From: Liopterus haemorrhoidalis
Lineage: Eukaryota; Arthropoda; Insecta; Coleoptera; Dytiscidae
Assembly: GCA_963971575.1 (NCBI GenBank)
Contig: OZ020611.1
Coordinates: 145,292,419-145,356,418 of the forward strand
DNA: 64,000 nucleotides
Direction: 5' to 3'
A program made the position numbers and the translations under genes. The notes below the pieces were generated by a model. It searched no databases. It saw only the letters and a program-made list of their open reading frames with translations, and had not been told where the DNA came from. Below are positions 22,567 through 31,996 of this stretch, piece after piece. Every line of letters starts with the position of its first letter. The first letter of the stretch is position 1.

Positions 22567-25500
22567 CTTCCCCTCGCGACGTGGCTGGTCGCGTGTCTGC
22601 TTTATTCCTTCTTCTAGTCCTAGCAGTCTGACACAGGTTACGTGTTTCGGTCTAGGAAGTCCTTTAGTCAACACGTCCGCCGTCATTTCTTCTGTCGGGA
22701 GGTATTTTAGGTTTAGCAGTTTATTCGATAAAGCTTCACGTATGAAGTGGTACCGAATATCTATGTGTTTGCTCCTTGCGTGAAATGTGGCATTCTCAGC
22801 CAATTTTACTGCTCCGTTATTGTCGTTGAACAATACAAGTTCGGACTGCTTATCTAATCCCAATTCACGGAGGAAGTTCTTCAAGTAGATGGCTTCTTTC
22901 GTGGCCTCTGCGACTGCCATATACTCAGCCTCCGTCGATGATAATGCAACGGTCCTCTGCTTCTTAGAATCCCACGATATGGGTCCTTTGCAAAATAGGA
23001 AGGCATATCCGGTATATGAACGTCTGTCGTCCAAACAGTTCCCCCAATCTGCGTCTGTGAATCCTCGGATAGGCTTCGAGTCTGCTTCATATATCAATCC
23101 CAGGTTGATAGTAGCCTTCAGGTACCTCAGAACACGCTTCGCTGCAGTCCAGTGGACCCTCGTGTAGCAGTGATTAAACTGTCCAAGACAGCTGATAGCG
23201 AAACTGATGTCCGGTCTCGTGGCCACAGACAGATACGTGAGGGCCCCAATTAGCTCACGATACGGGAGTCTCTTATCCTCTTCACTTGGCGTCTCTGTTG
23301 GCTTGGTCAGCCTTACACTGACATCCATTGGGGTACTCACCGGCTTAGCATCGCTCATTCCAAAGCGCTGCAGGACATCATTGATGTAGCCCTTTTGATT
23401 TAGAGCCATTTTGTTGCCTTCTCTGGTGAACTCGATACCCAGACAGTACTTAACTTCTCCGAGATCCTTCATTTCGAACTCTCGAAATAATGTCTTGCTT
23501 ATCCTGGAGACGGTGTCATCGTTCCGAGATGCAATTAAGATGTCGTCTACATAAACGACAATGAGGGTCAGGTCTTCCCCTCGCCCTAAATGGTACACAC
23601 ATGGATCTGCGTCCGTGGGCGTCGCGCCGACGGACTTCAAAACACTGTCCAGCTTAGTGTGCCAGCTCCTGCCAGCCTGGCGCAATCCATACAGCGATTT
23701 TCTCAACAGACACACCTTATTGCCTGTTTTCAACTCGCTCAGCATAATCTTGGCCTTATCGCGTATATATCTTTCTCTGTTCGAGTTGACAATTCTTTTG
23801 AGTGCGTCAAATAACTGTTTCGGCGGCTCCATTAGAATGGTTTCTTTCAAATCGCCATTTAAATAAGCCGTCGCCACATCAAATTGTCTGACTTTCATTG
23901 ATAGGCGCGTCGCTAGAGCTGCCATCAGACGAATTGAACTCAAACGAGCGACAGGCGCAAAAGTTTGGTCAAAATGTACGCCTGGCCTCTGAGAAAAGCC
24001 TTGAGCAACAACTCGGGCTTTTCGTCGCTCGAGTGTGCCGTCAGCTTTGTACTTGTTCCTAAGTACTACACGGCTGCCGATCACTTCTGCATTCCTAGGA
24101 CGATCAACGATCTGCCATGTGTCGTTCTTCAGGATTGACGTGATCTCCGTGGTGATGGCGTCGTGCCATTCTTCGGCGTCGGGACCGGAAATCGCCTGAT
24201 GCATGGGTGTCTCCGACAAGAACGTGTACTCAGGCGTTTCCACACATCTGACGTCTTCACGGACTTGAAAAATCTTCCGAGGTCTTCCTCTGGAACCGGT
24301 CAGTAAGCGACGTGGTCTACCTCGGCCTCTTCCTGGAGCACGCTCATTTTCACGGGCCTCTTGCCTCTGTGCATGAGCTTGGCAGTCGTCATGGTCTTCT
24401 ACTGGAACATCTGCAGGCTCATCAAGTGGTCGGATATCAATTTCCACCACTCGCGGCGCCTCCTCTGGTTCCGCAGGTAGAAAATCGGTGAAATTTTCGG
24501 GAGAATCCTCCGACTTCTCAACAAATTTCACATCTCGGGTTACCTCAATTTTGTTTTCAGAAGGAATCCACACTCGGTATCCCTTGGACTGTTCTGCATA
24601 GCCCACGAAAATTCCTTCTTTCGCTCGAGTATCAAGTTTGCCTAGGCCCGGTTTCCTGTTCAGGCAAAACACTCGACAACCGAACTCTCTGAAATAACTG
24701 ACATCAGGAGTCTTACCGGTCCATACTTCATACGGAGTCCGACCATTTAGACTTCGGGTAGGACAACGATTTCTTATGAAGTTGGCCGTATTGATGGCTT
24801 CTACCCAAAAGGACGGGGGCAAGCCAGATTGCATCAGCAGGCACCTGGCAGTATCCATGAGAGTACGGTTCTTACGCTCTGCGACTCCATTCTGCTCCGG
24901 GTTGTATGGAATGGTCAACCTCCTTGTTATGCCTCTGGTTTTCAGGTAGGCATCGAAAGTGTGGTTAACATATTCACGCCCGTTGTCCGTTTGGATGCAC
25001 TTGACTTTTCCGTCTCGTTGCTTCTCGACTAGCGTGACAAAGTCTCTGAAGCGCTCGAGAACCTCGTCCTTCGATTTTAAAAATCGCACTTCACACCAAC
25101 GTGAATAATCGTCAATAAACGTGACTACATATCGGAATTTTCCCTTGGATTCTACGCGCATCGGACCGCACACATCTGAGTGGATTAACTCCAGTAGCGC
25201 TGTTGTTCGTCCAGAACTCAAGGGAAATGGCGTCCGAGTCATTTTGGCGCGGCAACACACACTACAGTCAAGTTCATCACTCGAATTGTCTATCGCAACA
25301 CCGCGTAAAACACCATTGCGTACCGCTTCTTTGGTGTCTCTCATATTCAAGTGACCAAGTCGCCGGTGCCATAGTTCAAGAGCTCCCGAAGCTCGCGCGG
25401 TACACGCACTATCAGAGATCGAGTTAATTTCACGCCCGTCTCGATTACAATCGCGCATATAATACAGGTCACCAACGCGTTCGGCAACTAGCTTCACAAG

Positions 25501-26676
25501 TCCATCCGAACCGATTATGGAAGCGCCATTTTTTTCAAAAACCACTTTATGTCCGTTGTCCGTCACTTTAGAAACGGAAAGTAGATTTGTTCGCAACTCC
25601 GGCACGTGTAAAGTGTCTTTTAAGATGACATTTTTCATCTCGTTACTAACTTTAGCACTAAAATGGACTGTTCCTTTTGCTAAAATTTCCGCGCACGCGT
25701 TATTTGCCAAATTCAATGTCCCGCGGTTGGCATCACTGATTTCTGCAAAGTCACTTAACTCGCGGCACAGGTGGGATGTGGCACCACTATCCAAACACCA
25801 CTTTAGACGTTCAGCACTTTGACGCGCGATTTTAGATGTCTGAGCGTTAGACGCGCACAGACTTACGTTCTCCGCACTGTTGCCATACGATTTGTATTTC
25901 CCGGTCTTGCAATCCGCAGCTTTGTGTCCTGGTTCTTTACACTTATGGCACCGAAATTTAAAAATGGCAGTTTTATTGTCCGTTTTGCCCGATTTTTCCG
26001 CATTTGTCGCGTTTTTATTTTTATTACGCCATTTCCGTACATGTTTATTCACGTATAACGCATTTTGAGCCGCATTACACAAATTCTCACTTTTTCGCGC
26101 TTCGTTTTCCTCCAGAATTTTCACACGAAGAGCATCTGGGGAAGGCAACTCGTCACGTGACTCTATGGCACAGCGAAAATTCTCATACGTTGACGGTAGA
26201 CTGTACAACAACATAATTGCTAATAAATCGGGGTTTATGTCTACCTCCATTTCGCTTAATTTGTCAACTGTATCGAAAAATTTATTTACGTGTTCGCGCA
26301 CATCGCTGCCATCTTGCATGCGTTGTAACGTTAGTTGTTTCAACAGCGTGGCTTTTCTAGCTGGCCCCTTTGACTGGTATATGGTTTCCAGCTTTAACCA
26401 GACAGCACGTGACGATTCACAGCCCTTTATTTGCTTCAATTCGGAAGGGCTAATGGCTAAAATTATATCGGATTTAGCCTTGCCATCGTTTTTCAACCAT
26501 GTGTTCACCGCTAATTCCGATGCTTCATTTCCAGGTTCTAATATTGGTTTTTTAAACTCACCATTAACATACACCCAAGCATCATTTTTTACTAGCAATG
26601 CCTCCATCTGCATCTTCCATGTGTCATAATTTTCTTTGTTAAGAGACTCGATTCTAGACGTGTTGGCTCCAAACAT
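22561..26676 (-). CDS. copia-type Gag-Pol polyprotein, intact, 1371 aa
   Basis: A single frame encodes all functions of a Ty1/copia element in the order Gag, protease, integrase, reverse transcriptase, RNase H. Gag covers about residues 1-240 with a UBN2-like capsid region. The zinc knuckle CHKCKEPGHKAADC (C-x2-C-x4-H-x4-C) lies near 242-255. The aspartic protease site is LDSGATSH near 294. The integrase has an H-H-C-C domain (HRRLGHL... CSVCC, near 437-475) and the catalytic D, D and E in HSDVCGP (about 503), TDNGREY (about 562) and NGVAERKNRT (about 599). RT shows FDVATAYLNGDL near 935 and the YVDDIL catalytic motif near 1042. RNase H has TDADWGN (near 1215) and SSTEAEYMA (near 1249). The start codon at 26676 gives MFGANTSRIESLNKENYDTW, a usual copia Gag opening. 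There are no stops or frameshifts. The ORF ends in the second codon of the 3' LTR after reading through the polypurine tract. No Gag-Pol frameshift is visible, as in Drosophila copia, where splicing yields Gag. Confidence 0.96.
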   Translation of the reverse strand: MFGANTSRIESLNKENYDTWKMQMEALLVKNDAWVYVNGEFKKPILEPGNEASELAVNTWLKNDGKAKSDIILAISPSELKQIKGCESSRAVWLKLETIYQSKGPARKATLLKQLTLQRMQDGSDVREHVNKFFDTVDKLSEMEVDINPDLLAIMLLYSLPSTYENFRCAIESRDELPSPDALRVKILEENEARKSENLCNAAQNALYVNKHVRKWRNKNKNATNAEKSGKTDNKTAIFKFRCHKCKEPGHKAADCKTGKYKSYGNSAENVSLCASNAQTSKIARQSAERLKWCLDSGATSHLCRELSDFAEISDANRGTLNLANNACAEILAKGTVHFSAKVSNEMKNVILKDTLHVPELRTNLLSVSKVTDNGHKVVFEKNGASIIGSDGLVKLVAERVGDLYYMRDCNRDGREINSISDSACTARASGALELWHRRLGHLNMRDTKEAVRNGVLRGVAIDNSSDELDCSVCCRAKMTRTPFPLSSGRTTALLELIHSDVCGPMRVESKGKFRYVVTFIDDYSRWCEVRFLKSKDEVLERFRDFVTLVEKQRDGKVKCIQTDNGREYVNHTFDAYLKTRGITRRLTIPYNPEQNGVAERKNRTLMDTARCLLMQSGLPPSFWVEAINTANFIRNRCPTRSLNGRTPYEVWTGKTPDVSYFREFGCRVFCLNRKPGLGKLDTRAKEGIFVGYAEQSKGYRVWIPSENKIEVTRDVKFVEKSEDSPENFTDFLPAEPEEAPRVVEIDIRPLDEPADVPVEDHDDCQAHAQRQEARENERAPGRGRGRPRRLLTGSRGRPRKIFQVREDVRCVETPEYTFLSETPMHQAISGPDAEEWHDAITTEITSILKNDTWQIVDRPRNAEVIGSRVVLRNKYKADGTLERRKARVVAQGFSQRPGVHFDQTFAPVARLSSIRLMAALATRLSMKVRQFDVATAYLNGDLKETILMEPPKQLFDALKRIVNSNRERYIRDKAKIMLSELKTGNKVCLLRKSLYGLRQAGRSWHTKLDSVLKSVGATPTDADPCVYHLGRGEDLTLIVVYVDDILIASRNDDTVSRISKTLFREFEMKDLGEVKYCLGIEFTREGNKMALNQKGYINDVLQRFGMSDAKPVSTPMDVSVRLTKPTETPSEEDKRLPYRELIGALTYLSVATRPDISFAISCLGQFNHCYTRVHWTAAKRVLRYLKATINLGLIYEADSKPIRGFTDADWGNCLDDRRSYTGYAFLFCKGPISWDSKKQRTVALSSTEAEYMAVAEATKEAIYLKNFLRELGLDKQSELVLFNDNNGAVKLAENATFHARSKHIDIRYHFIREALSNKLLNLKYLPTEEMTADVLTKGLPRPKHVTCVRLLGLEEGIKQTRDQPRREGKC
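22567..22577 (-). promoter_or_regulatory. Polypurine tract of copia
   Basis: GAGGGGAAG on the minus strand abuts the 3' LTR start TGTTAAGG. It would prime plus-strand DNA synthesis. It also serves as codons for the final residues of the polyprotein. Confidence 0.85.
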
Positions 26677-26820
26677 CTTGATTCAATTCACACAAGATTC
26701 ACTATTGACACTCAACACTCGACACAATGTTATTTAGCGTTTTTCACAAAAATATTTTCACTCTCACAATGTTGCACTTCACGGTTTTCACAGTTATTTA
26801 TTTAACACCTTGTCTCGCGA

Positions 26821-26835
26821 CCTGGGCCCGTAACC
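26821..26835 (-). promoter_or_regulatory. Primer-binding site, half-tRNA initiator-Met type
   Basis: Directly after the 5' LTR the minus strand reads GGTTACGGGCCCAGG. Drosophila copia uses GGTTATGGGCCCAG, which pairs with the anticodon arm of initiator tRNA-Met rather than with the tRNA 3' end. One base differs here. The assignment is by similarity to that known case. Confidence 0.75.
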
Positions 26836-27095
26836 TATTGCGACGGATGGTGGATTTAAGGGTTAAATAAATAAACTGATTAACACTATACAACTACTGA
26901 ACACTTTAATGATGATAAATAATGTGAATGAACAAATCAGATACAGATATTATGTTAGTTCTACAAACAATGCACGTGGACTCATTAGTACATAACGCTG
27001 CCACTACGTTAGTAGTGTTGTTCGGCAGCACTTGCCTAGTCCGGTGGCAGTTAACTGAACTACGCCAGCTCGGCGCGGTATTCAAAACCTTAACA
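26836..27095 (-). repeat. copia 5' LTR (right in this window)
   Basis: 260 bp, matching the left copy. It should carry the promoter for the minus-strand transcript. The first codon of Gag lies about 160 bp downstream of its inner edge. Confidence 0.95.
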
Positions 27096-27224
27096 AATAA
27101 AAATTTGGGTTGTACCAGTTTCTTGTTTTGTACTGTTGGAATCACTGAAAATCATTTGTGTTGGCGACATTTTTAGCCCCAGTATGGCCGCCGTTGCGCT
27201 ACTTTATATAATCTATTGACTTTA

Positions 27225-28746
27225 GCCTATACATCCTTCTTGCTGGATAATAAACATATTATAGGAGTATTACATTAATGGCTAGTTTTTCATTCGGTAT
27301 TTAAATCTCCGGCCAGTGGTTACCGTGGAAACTTATAATTATTATTATATTGCAAACCAACAGTTAACCATGAATTGAAAACCGAATATTTCATTATTTT
27401 TTTAAGGTGTTCTATGCATGCAAAAAATTCTTATAAAATGAAATTAATTTTAAAGAATTTCAAAAACAGAATATGGATATAGCAAATGCAAAAATAAGAA
27501 TGCGGGATATCGAATTTTCTGTACAGCACATGAAAAGTTAATTTTCTTAACAAAGTTGACTAATATAACGCCCCCCTCTCGCTTATGAAATAAGTGGGGA
27601 AGGAGAAAATCCACAGGAAACAATTCAAATGTCCCAACTTTGCTGAAAGTAGTACTTTTATGTTCGGAAGCATTTAAATTTTATTGTGGTTGTTTATCAA
27701 GTAAATCATTATAATATCCAACTCAAATCTGGCTGGTATATAGGGTATCGATATATCGATATTAATAGAAAATTTATTGTCCTTTCCCTAACGTCTATAT
27801 CATTTCTAAATATACCCTATTCACGCATATTGCAATAGACATGTATTGAACAGTTTATATCCTTCTATTGCGACAGGTTCTGGTAGATAAGATATAGATT
27901 AAACGTCAGAAACAATCAATACATGAATGATAACTCAATAGTATTAATAGATGGTGACAGGAGAAATTTTCAAAGATTGAAATTATTCCCTATTTCTTAT
28001 CGAGAATAATTCGGTTTAGATTTGCGACCATAATATTAAACCTGGAAGGGGCGTTAGAATTTTTTATTTTCATCTGTATGTCCGTCAATCGGTTTCTCTC
28101 TTACGCAAGACCCAATCGATGTTACTTTTTATATGAGTACTTCTGTTATCGAATTCCCACTTTAATGAAATATTTTGTTAATAGCATTAGCTCTAGACTA
28201 AGAAAACTTTAGCCTATTTAAACTATTTGAATAATTAAATAATTTAACAAATTCAACTTTATTTTGATTAAGTATCAAAATTTTTATTTTTTATGACTTA
28301 ACATACAATTTTGAACAATAATTTATATAGATAACATTAAAGACTTTACTTTTTCAGTTTCATGCTTTTTTTTTTCGCGTTTAAAGTAATTATAAGACAA
28401 TCCACGACAAATAAATATTTTTTGTCTGATTATCCCAGATTCACATGAAAACTCCTAAATAAATTTTCATGTAATTTGGCTTGATAAATTTATGAGTTGT
28501 TTTTGGCATAATAAACTTCTGAGACGCAAACAAAAAACGAAATATCTCATTTAATTTCAACTTTACCAGAAAAATGTTTCTAACAAAGAAAGATTAAATT
28601 AAATAACATATCTTTATGTTGTTGTTTTCTATTTTCTTTTTTTTTACTTTAAGAATATGGTTGAAATATTTCACTCATGCCTCAACCCGTCGATGCATGC
28701 TATCAATACAATTTAAACCAATTTTATGATTTAGTTGTGCTTCAGT
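27225..28746. other. Intergenic with one dispersed-repeat copy
   Basis: At about 27280-27395 the minus strand shares blocks with 40130-40264 (AATTCATGGTTAAC and TTTCCACGGTAACCACTGGC). I see nothing else of note. Confidence 0.4.
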
Positions 28747-28999
28747 CAGGGCCGGATTTAAGATGAATAAGGTCCTAAGCTGAAGTCTTTGGGGAACCTT
28801 TTTGTATTAAAGTTTTATTTAGGATTGTAGCTTTATTTGGTACTGAACAAAATTCAAATATACATATGTTTCGATTCCATAAATGTATATTTTTTTAATA
28901 ATATGAATATTAGATTTAATATTTACTAAATTTGTGGGCCCTTCCAAATGTGAGACCCTAAGCTCGAGCTTGTTTAGCTTAATGGTAGATCCGAACCTG
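28747..28999. mobile_element. hAT-like MITE, 253 bp
   Basis: It starts CAGGGCCGGATTTAAGATG and ends GGTAGATCCGAACCTG, imperfect inverted ends. GCTTCAGT (28739-28746) and GGTTCAGT (29000-29007) flank it, an 8-bp duplication with one mismatch. Non-coding. Confidence 0.65.
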
Positions 29000-29049
29000 G
29001 GTTCAGTGGTTCAGTTTGTGGAATAGGTTGTGTGGTACAGCTATAGCTG

Positions 29050-29400
29050 AACCATTGTTGATTTTGTTTTTTGGTTAAAAGTCTTTTTTAAAAATTCTCA
29101 AACATATTCAATGAGGTTCATGTCCAGCGAGTTCCCCGGCTGTAGTAAAACAGGCATTTCTTGCTCGTGTAAGAATTTTGTTAATAATTTTTCTGTACGA
29201 CAATGGGCTCCATTTTACATAAACACTTTGAAACCGTCCCCGGACCATCCATGTAATTGTGGAATAAGTTTTACTTCCAAAACTTTTTGTATTGGTCAGA
29301 TCGCATGGTGCCTTTAATATCGTGCAAGCAGTCCATTCCCTTACCACTTATCACTGATTATACCATAACTGAATCGGGATGTTTAATAGTCTATATAATG
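29050..29400 (-). pseudogene. Tc1-like transposase relic
   Basis: The minus strand, read across frames, gives GTMRSDQYKKF, then a degenerate FxQxGAxCRT block, then GNSLDMNLIEYVWEFLK. In intact Tc1 transposases these read GTMxxxxYxxxL, FQQDxxxxHxS and W-P-xxSPDLNPIEN-x-W-x-x-L-K, with catalytic D and D/E. Stops and shifts break the frame and catalytic positions are altered. Only the C-terminal half is visible. Confidence 0.65.
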
Positions 29401-29569
29401 CAATCAAGTTTATATTATTTTTATCTGGTCGCCACCTAACAACTTTTGTTTTCCGTCATTTCTTTTTTTTGTCGCCTTTTAGACCTCTGGTACACATAGA
29501 GTAGCCCCTTGCCCCACCGAACAACTAATTGCACAACAATCTGGCTTATTGAGGCACAAATTGTTCATC

Positions 29570-29800
29570 ACAGCATGGCCGAAGTTTTCAAAACGAAGAC
29601 AGCACTACCTCCAGGAAGCTATTATGGCCTGATGTGGTGCGTGATCTTCAATTTGATGGTTCTGACAGTGCTGGTGAGGTTGAACAGGACATTGTCAACC
29701 TGGATGAATTCATGGGTCTGGAGGTGGATGTGAATGATATTGATACGGTTCAGATTTTGTCTGCTTTGCACCAATTCAATGGTTTAGGGCTCCTACAGAT
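29570..29800 (+). pseudogene. Pogo/Tigger-type transposase C-terminal relic
   Basis: In one frame: KLLWPDVVRDLQFDGSDS, then EVEQDIVNLDEFMGLEVDVN. This follows the C-terminal tail of Tigger-like transposases, in which a K-L-W-P block is followed by an acidic D-F-x-G-F segment and a V-x-L-G-K-S-M-G-L-E-V-D block. The catalytic domain is missing. It lies head-on to the Tc1 relic on the opposite strand. Confidence 0.55.
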
Positions 29801-30384
29801 GTGTCTAATGTCGGCCAACGCTGGTACCAACATTGGACGTAAAAATAGCGAACATGTGCCAACGTTTGTAAAATATCGTCTAATAGCACTTCCTTTTTAG
29901 CACAACACTCTCGACTGATGTAATGACAAGTGTTTGCGCGTCCTGTGTATAGTAGTGACATGCATATGAAAGTGTGCACCAATGGTTCAAACCCCTTTTT
30001 CTTGTGGTAAGAATACCGCTTCGGGAGCGAATGTCGGCCAGTGTCAAGCCCAACGTACGTAGGCTGTGACTTGTTGCCCATACACACGATATGCCCATAC
30101 ACGCGGAACCAGACAATTGTAAATATTGGCCATAACTTGTCACACTGTCTGTAGGCGCCTTTACGTCTTATTCGTGTCTTATACAAAGATAGTTTTAAAG
30201 AGAAACAGTCAGTTCTTCATTTATTACGGTCATTTGGAGAGGGTATTTCTAGCCTAACATTTTCGGAAGGGATAATTCCGAAGTGCTGTCCCTATTTTCG
30301 CTCACGCCCCTGTGTTCCGTAGGCTTTCCAGATATCTAGTAGGTAAATTATTTACTAGATTCTATTAGCTGATCTCTCTATCTT
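29801..30384. other. Intergenic, nothing recognised
   Basis: The 136-residue open frame on the minus strand at 29776-30186 has no motif and overlaps the Tigger relic, so I do not call it a gene. Confidence 0.35.
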
Positions 30385-30510
30385 TTACAAGGCCTTGCTA
30401 CAGGGCCAACACGTTACAAATGGTGAAAATTACTGACTGGTGTCCGGGATTGAACTCGCGTCCCAGTCTTCCTCAGGCAACTTTCTTACCACAGAGCCAC
30501 GGCAACTCTA
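30385..30510 (-). mobile_element. SINE family A, truncated copy
   Basis: On the minus strand it opens AGAGTTGCCGTGGCTCTGTG GTAAGAAAG, then shows GGGACGCGAGTTCAATCCCG. This is the tRNA-like head of family A. The body is short and diverged. Confidence 0.6.
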
Positions 30511-31685
30511 TATAGATATAAATAATTAATGTAACTTTAATTATTACTCAGTGTTCAATTAAGTCATTAAATTAAAATACAATTAAAATAATGTATATTT
30601 ATAAGACAATATCATAATTATATCAACATGTACCCGAGTTTTCAACAAAAACTATTTACTTAAGCGTAATTTAAATGATATCATAAAGAGATAAAATATT
30701 TAGCGAGAGATAAGATAAAACTCACTCAGATTAAGTCACTAAAATTATTTACACTTTGTTACTTAAACTCAAATAAATAGCGCAATATTTTGTGCGTTGC
30801 CGTGATGCATTTACTTACAGCACATATTTCAGTTTATTATAGTTTTTTTTTTTTTTCAATTTCGTTCAATAAAGAACTGTTATTCAGTGGTAGAATAGGT
30901 AGACGGGACACTGGGACAGTTTCCGGTAGCCTAGCTATAAATGAGGACACGAAGTAGGCATAAAAATCTTATAAAAATATAAAAAACAAATACAGGTGCT
31001 CATTTTTCGAGCCTAATAATTAGGATCTCGTGAAGCGGAAGATATATGAAGTCGGTTAAATTGGGGCAAAGTTGCCGCATTAGTTGGCCACTTTAATAAT
31101 TTATTTGGCTTTCCGGAAAAGTGCACAGGTCACTGTTTCAAAGTTTATTTGTTTATTTTATTTTAATATAATTTTTATTATTATAATTATGTTGTGCGGT
31201 TAAGTGACTTTTGGTTGTTGTTTTGTAAATTGAGAATATTTTTTATTTTTTATTTATGATATTTTTTTATATTTATTTGTGTGAATCTTTCTTCTTCATC
31301 ATCTTAATTAATTGGCTTGTCTTAAAGCTACTCCGCCTTCAGTTTATATCTTTATTTATTATTGTTATTATTATTTCTAAATGAGGCCAATCTACAACAG
31401 TTTTCCTTGCCAGTTCGCCACTGCTGTTGTTATTATTATTAAGAATGTGGATGATAGCTTCATACCATTCAAAACTAAAACGTGACAAAACATTTATAAT
31501 AAATAGCGATTTGCGACTTAAAAACCACAAAATTAAGATTGTAATTTGTTTTTTTTTTTTCTGTATTATTCATTTGATTACTAATATTTCTAAATTTGTA
31601 TCTCTCAAGTGAATCATCGCGTCCGCTGACGATAATAATGGTAGAGTATTTTTTAGTTTGGGATATTATCTTATTTATTATTAAT
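30511..31685. other. Intergenic, nothing recognised
   Basis: AT-rich with T-runs. Open frames at 31339-31530 and 31427-31612 overlap on opposite strands and carry no motif. Confidence 0.35.
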
Positions 31686-31996
31686 GAGTTGCTGTGGCAC
31701 CATGGTAAGACGGTTGCCTACAGAGAACAGGGACGCTGGTTCGATACCTTCCACCTCCTTCGGATTTTTATCTTCCGATATTATGCAGACAGCTCTGGGG
31801 TCGACTCAGCCTCAAGTATTTAATACTGATAAATGAGTACCTGTTCATTCAGGCATAATAGGGGCGGTCGAAACGTCACACTGGCCACGTGGCTTTCATA
31901 TCTATGACCGGCGATCTAGAAACAGAGAACTTACCTTCTCTGCCCCTTATACGCCTATCTAGGCGTTGGGAACCTATTTCTATTATTATTAATAAA
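31686..31996 (+). mobile_element. SINE family A, near full-length copy
   Basis: The head GTTGCTGTGGCACCATGGTA AGACGGTTGCCTAC and GGGACGCTGGTTCGATACC is tRNA-like. The body includes CAGCTCTGGGGTCGACTCAG CCTCAAGTATTTAATACT, and the tail block is CTGCCCCTTATACGCCTATC followed by a (TTA)n tail. The copy at 60871-61183 on the minus strand has the same three parts. CTACGGAGCACAGG in relatives may point to a tRNA-Arg(ACG) parent, which is uncertain. Confidence 0.75.

Larger units (their letters stand above)
22307..27095 (-). mobile_element. Complete Ty1/copia LTR retrotransposon, young
   Basis: Two 260-bp direct repeats (22307-22566 and 26836-27095) flank a single long ORF on the minus strand. AATAA lies immediately outside both ends (22302-22306 and 27096-27100), a 5-bp target duplication. 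The LTR begins TGTTAAGG on the minus strand and ends GTCGCAATA, so the 3' boundary is not the canonical CA. A primer-binding site follows the 5' LTR and a polypurine tract precedes the 3' LTR. Identical-looking LTRs and an unbroken ORF mean the insertion is recent and could still be mobile. It is clearly GC-richer than its surroundings. Confidence 0.95.
22146..27224 (-). mobile_element. hAT-type MITE family C, copy 3, interrupted by copia and missing one end
   Basis: On the minus strand the sequence from 27224 to 27096 and from 22306 to 22146 follows copy 1 from its left end (ACTTTA terminus at 27215-27224) to the block CTTAACCTTAAATATTC. The remaining part and the far terminus are missing. 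The copia element has inserted at the TTATT/AATAA site inside it. A short extra block near 27107-27125 (GGGTTGTACCAG) is not in the other copies. Confidence 0.75.

Noticed and set aside
22881..26629. Many shorter open frames within the copia region, up to 154 codons on the plus strand
   Set aside because: They are shadows of the 1371-codon Gag-Pol frame, which has full motif support.
29776..30186. 136-residue open frame on the minus strand
   Set aside because: It has no domain motif and overlaps a Tigger relic that reads convincingly on the other strand.
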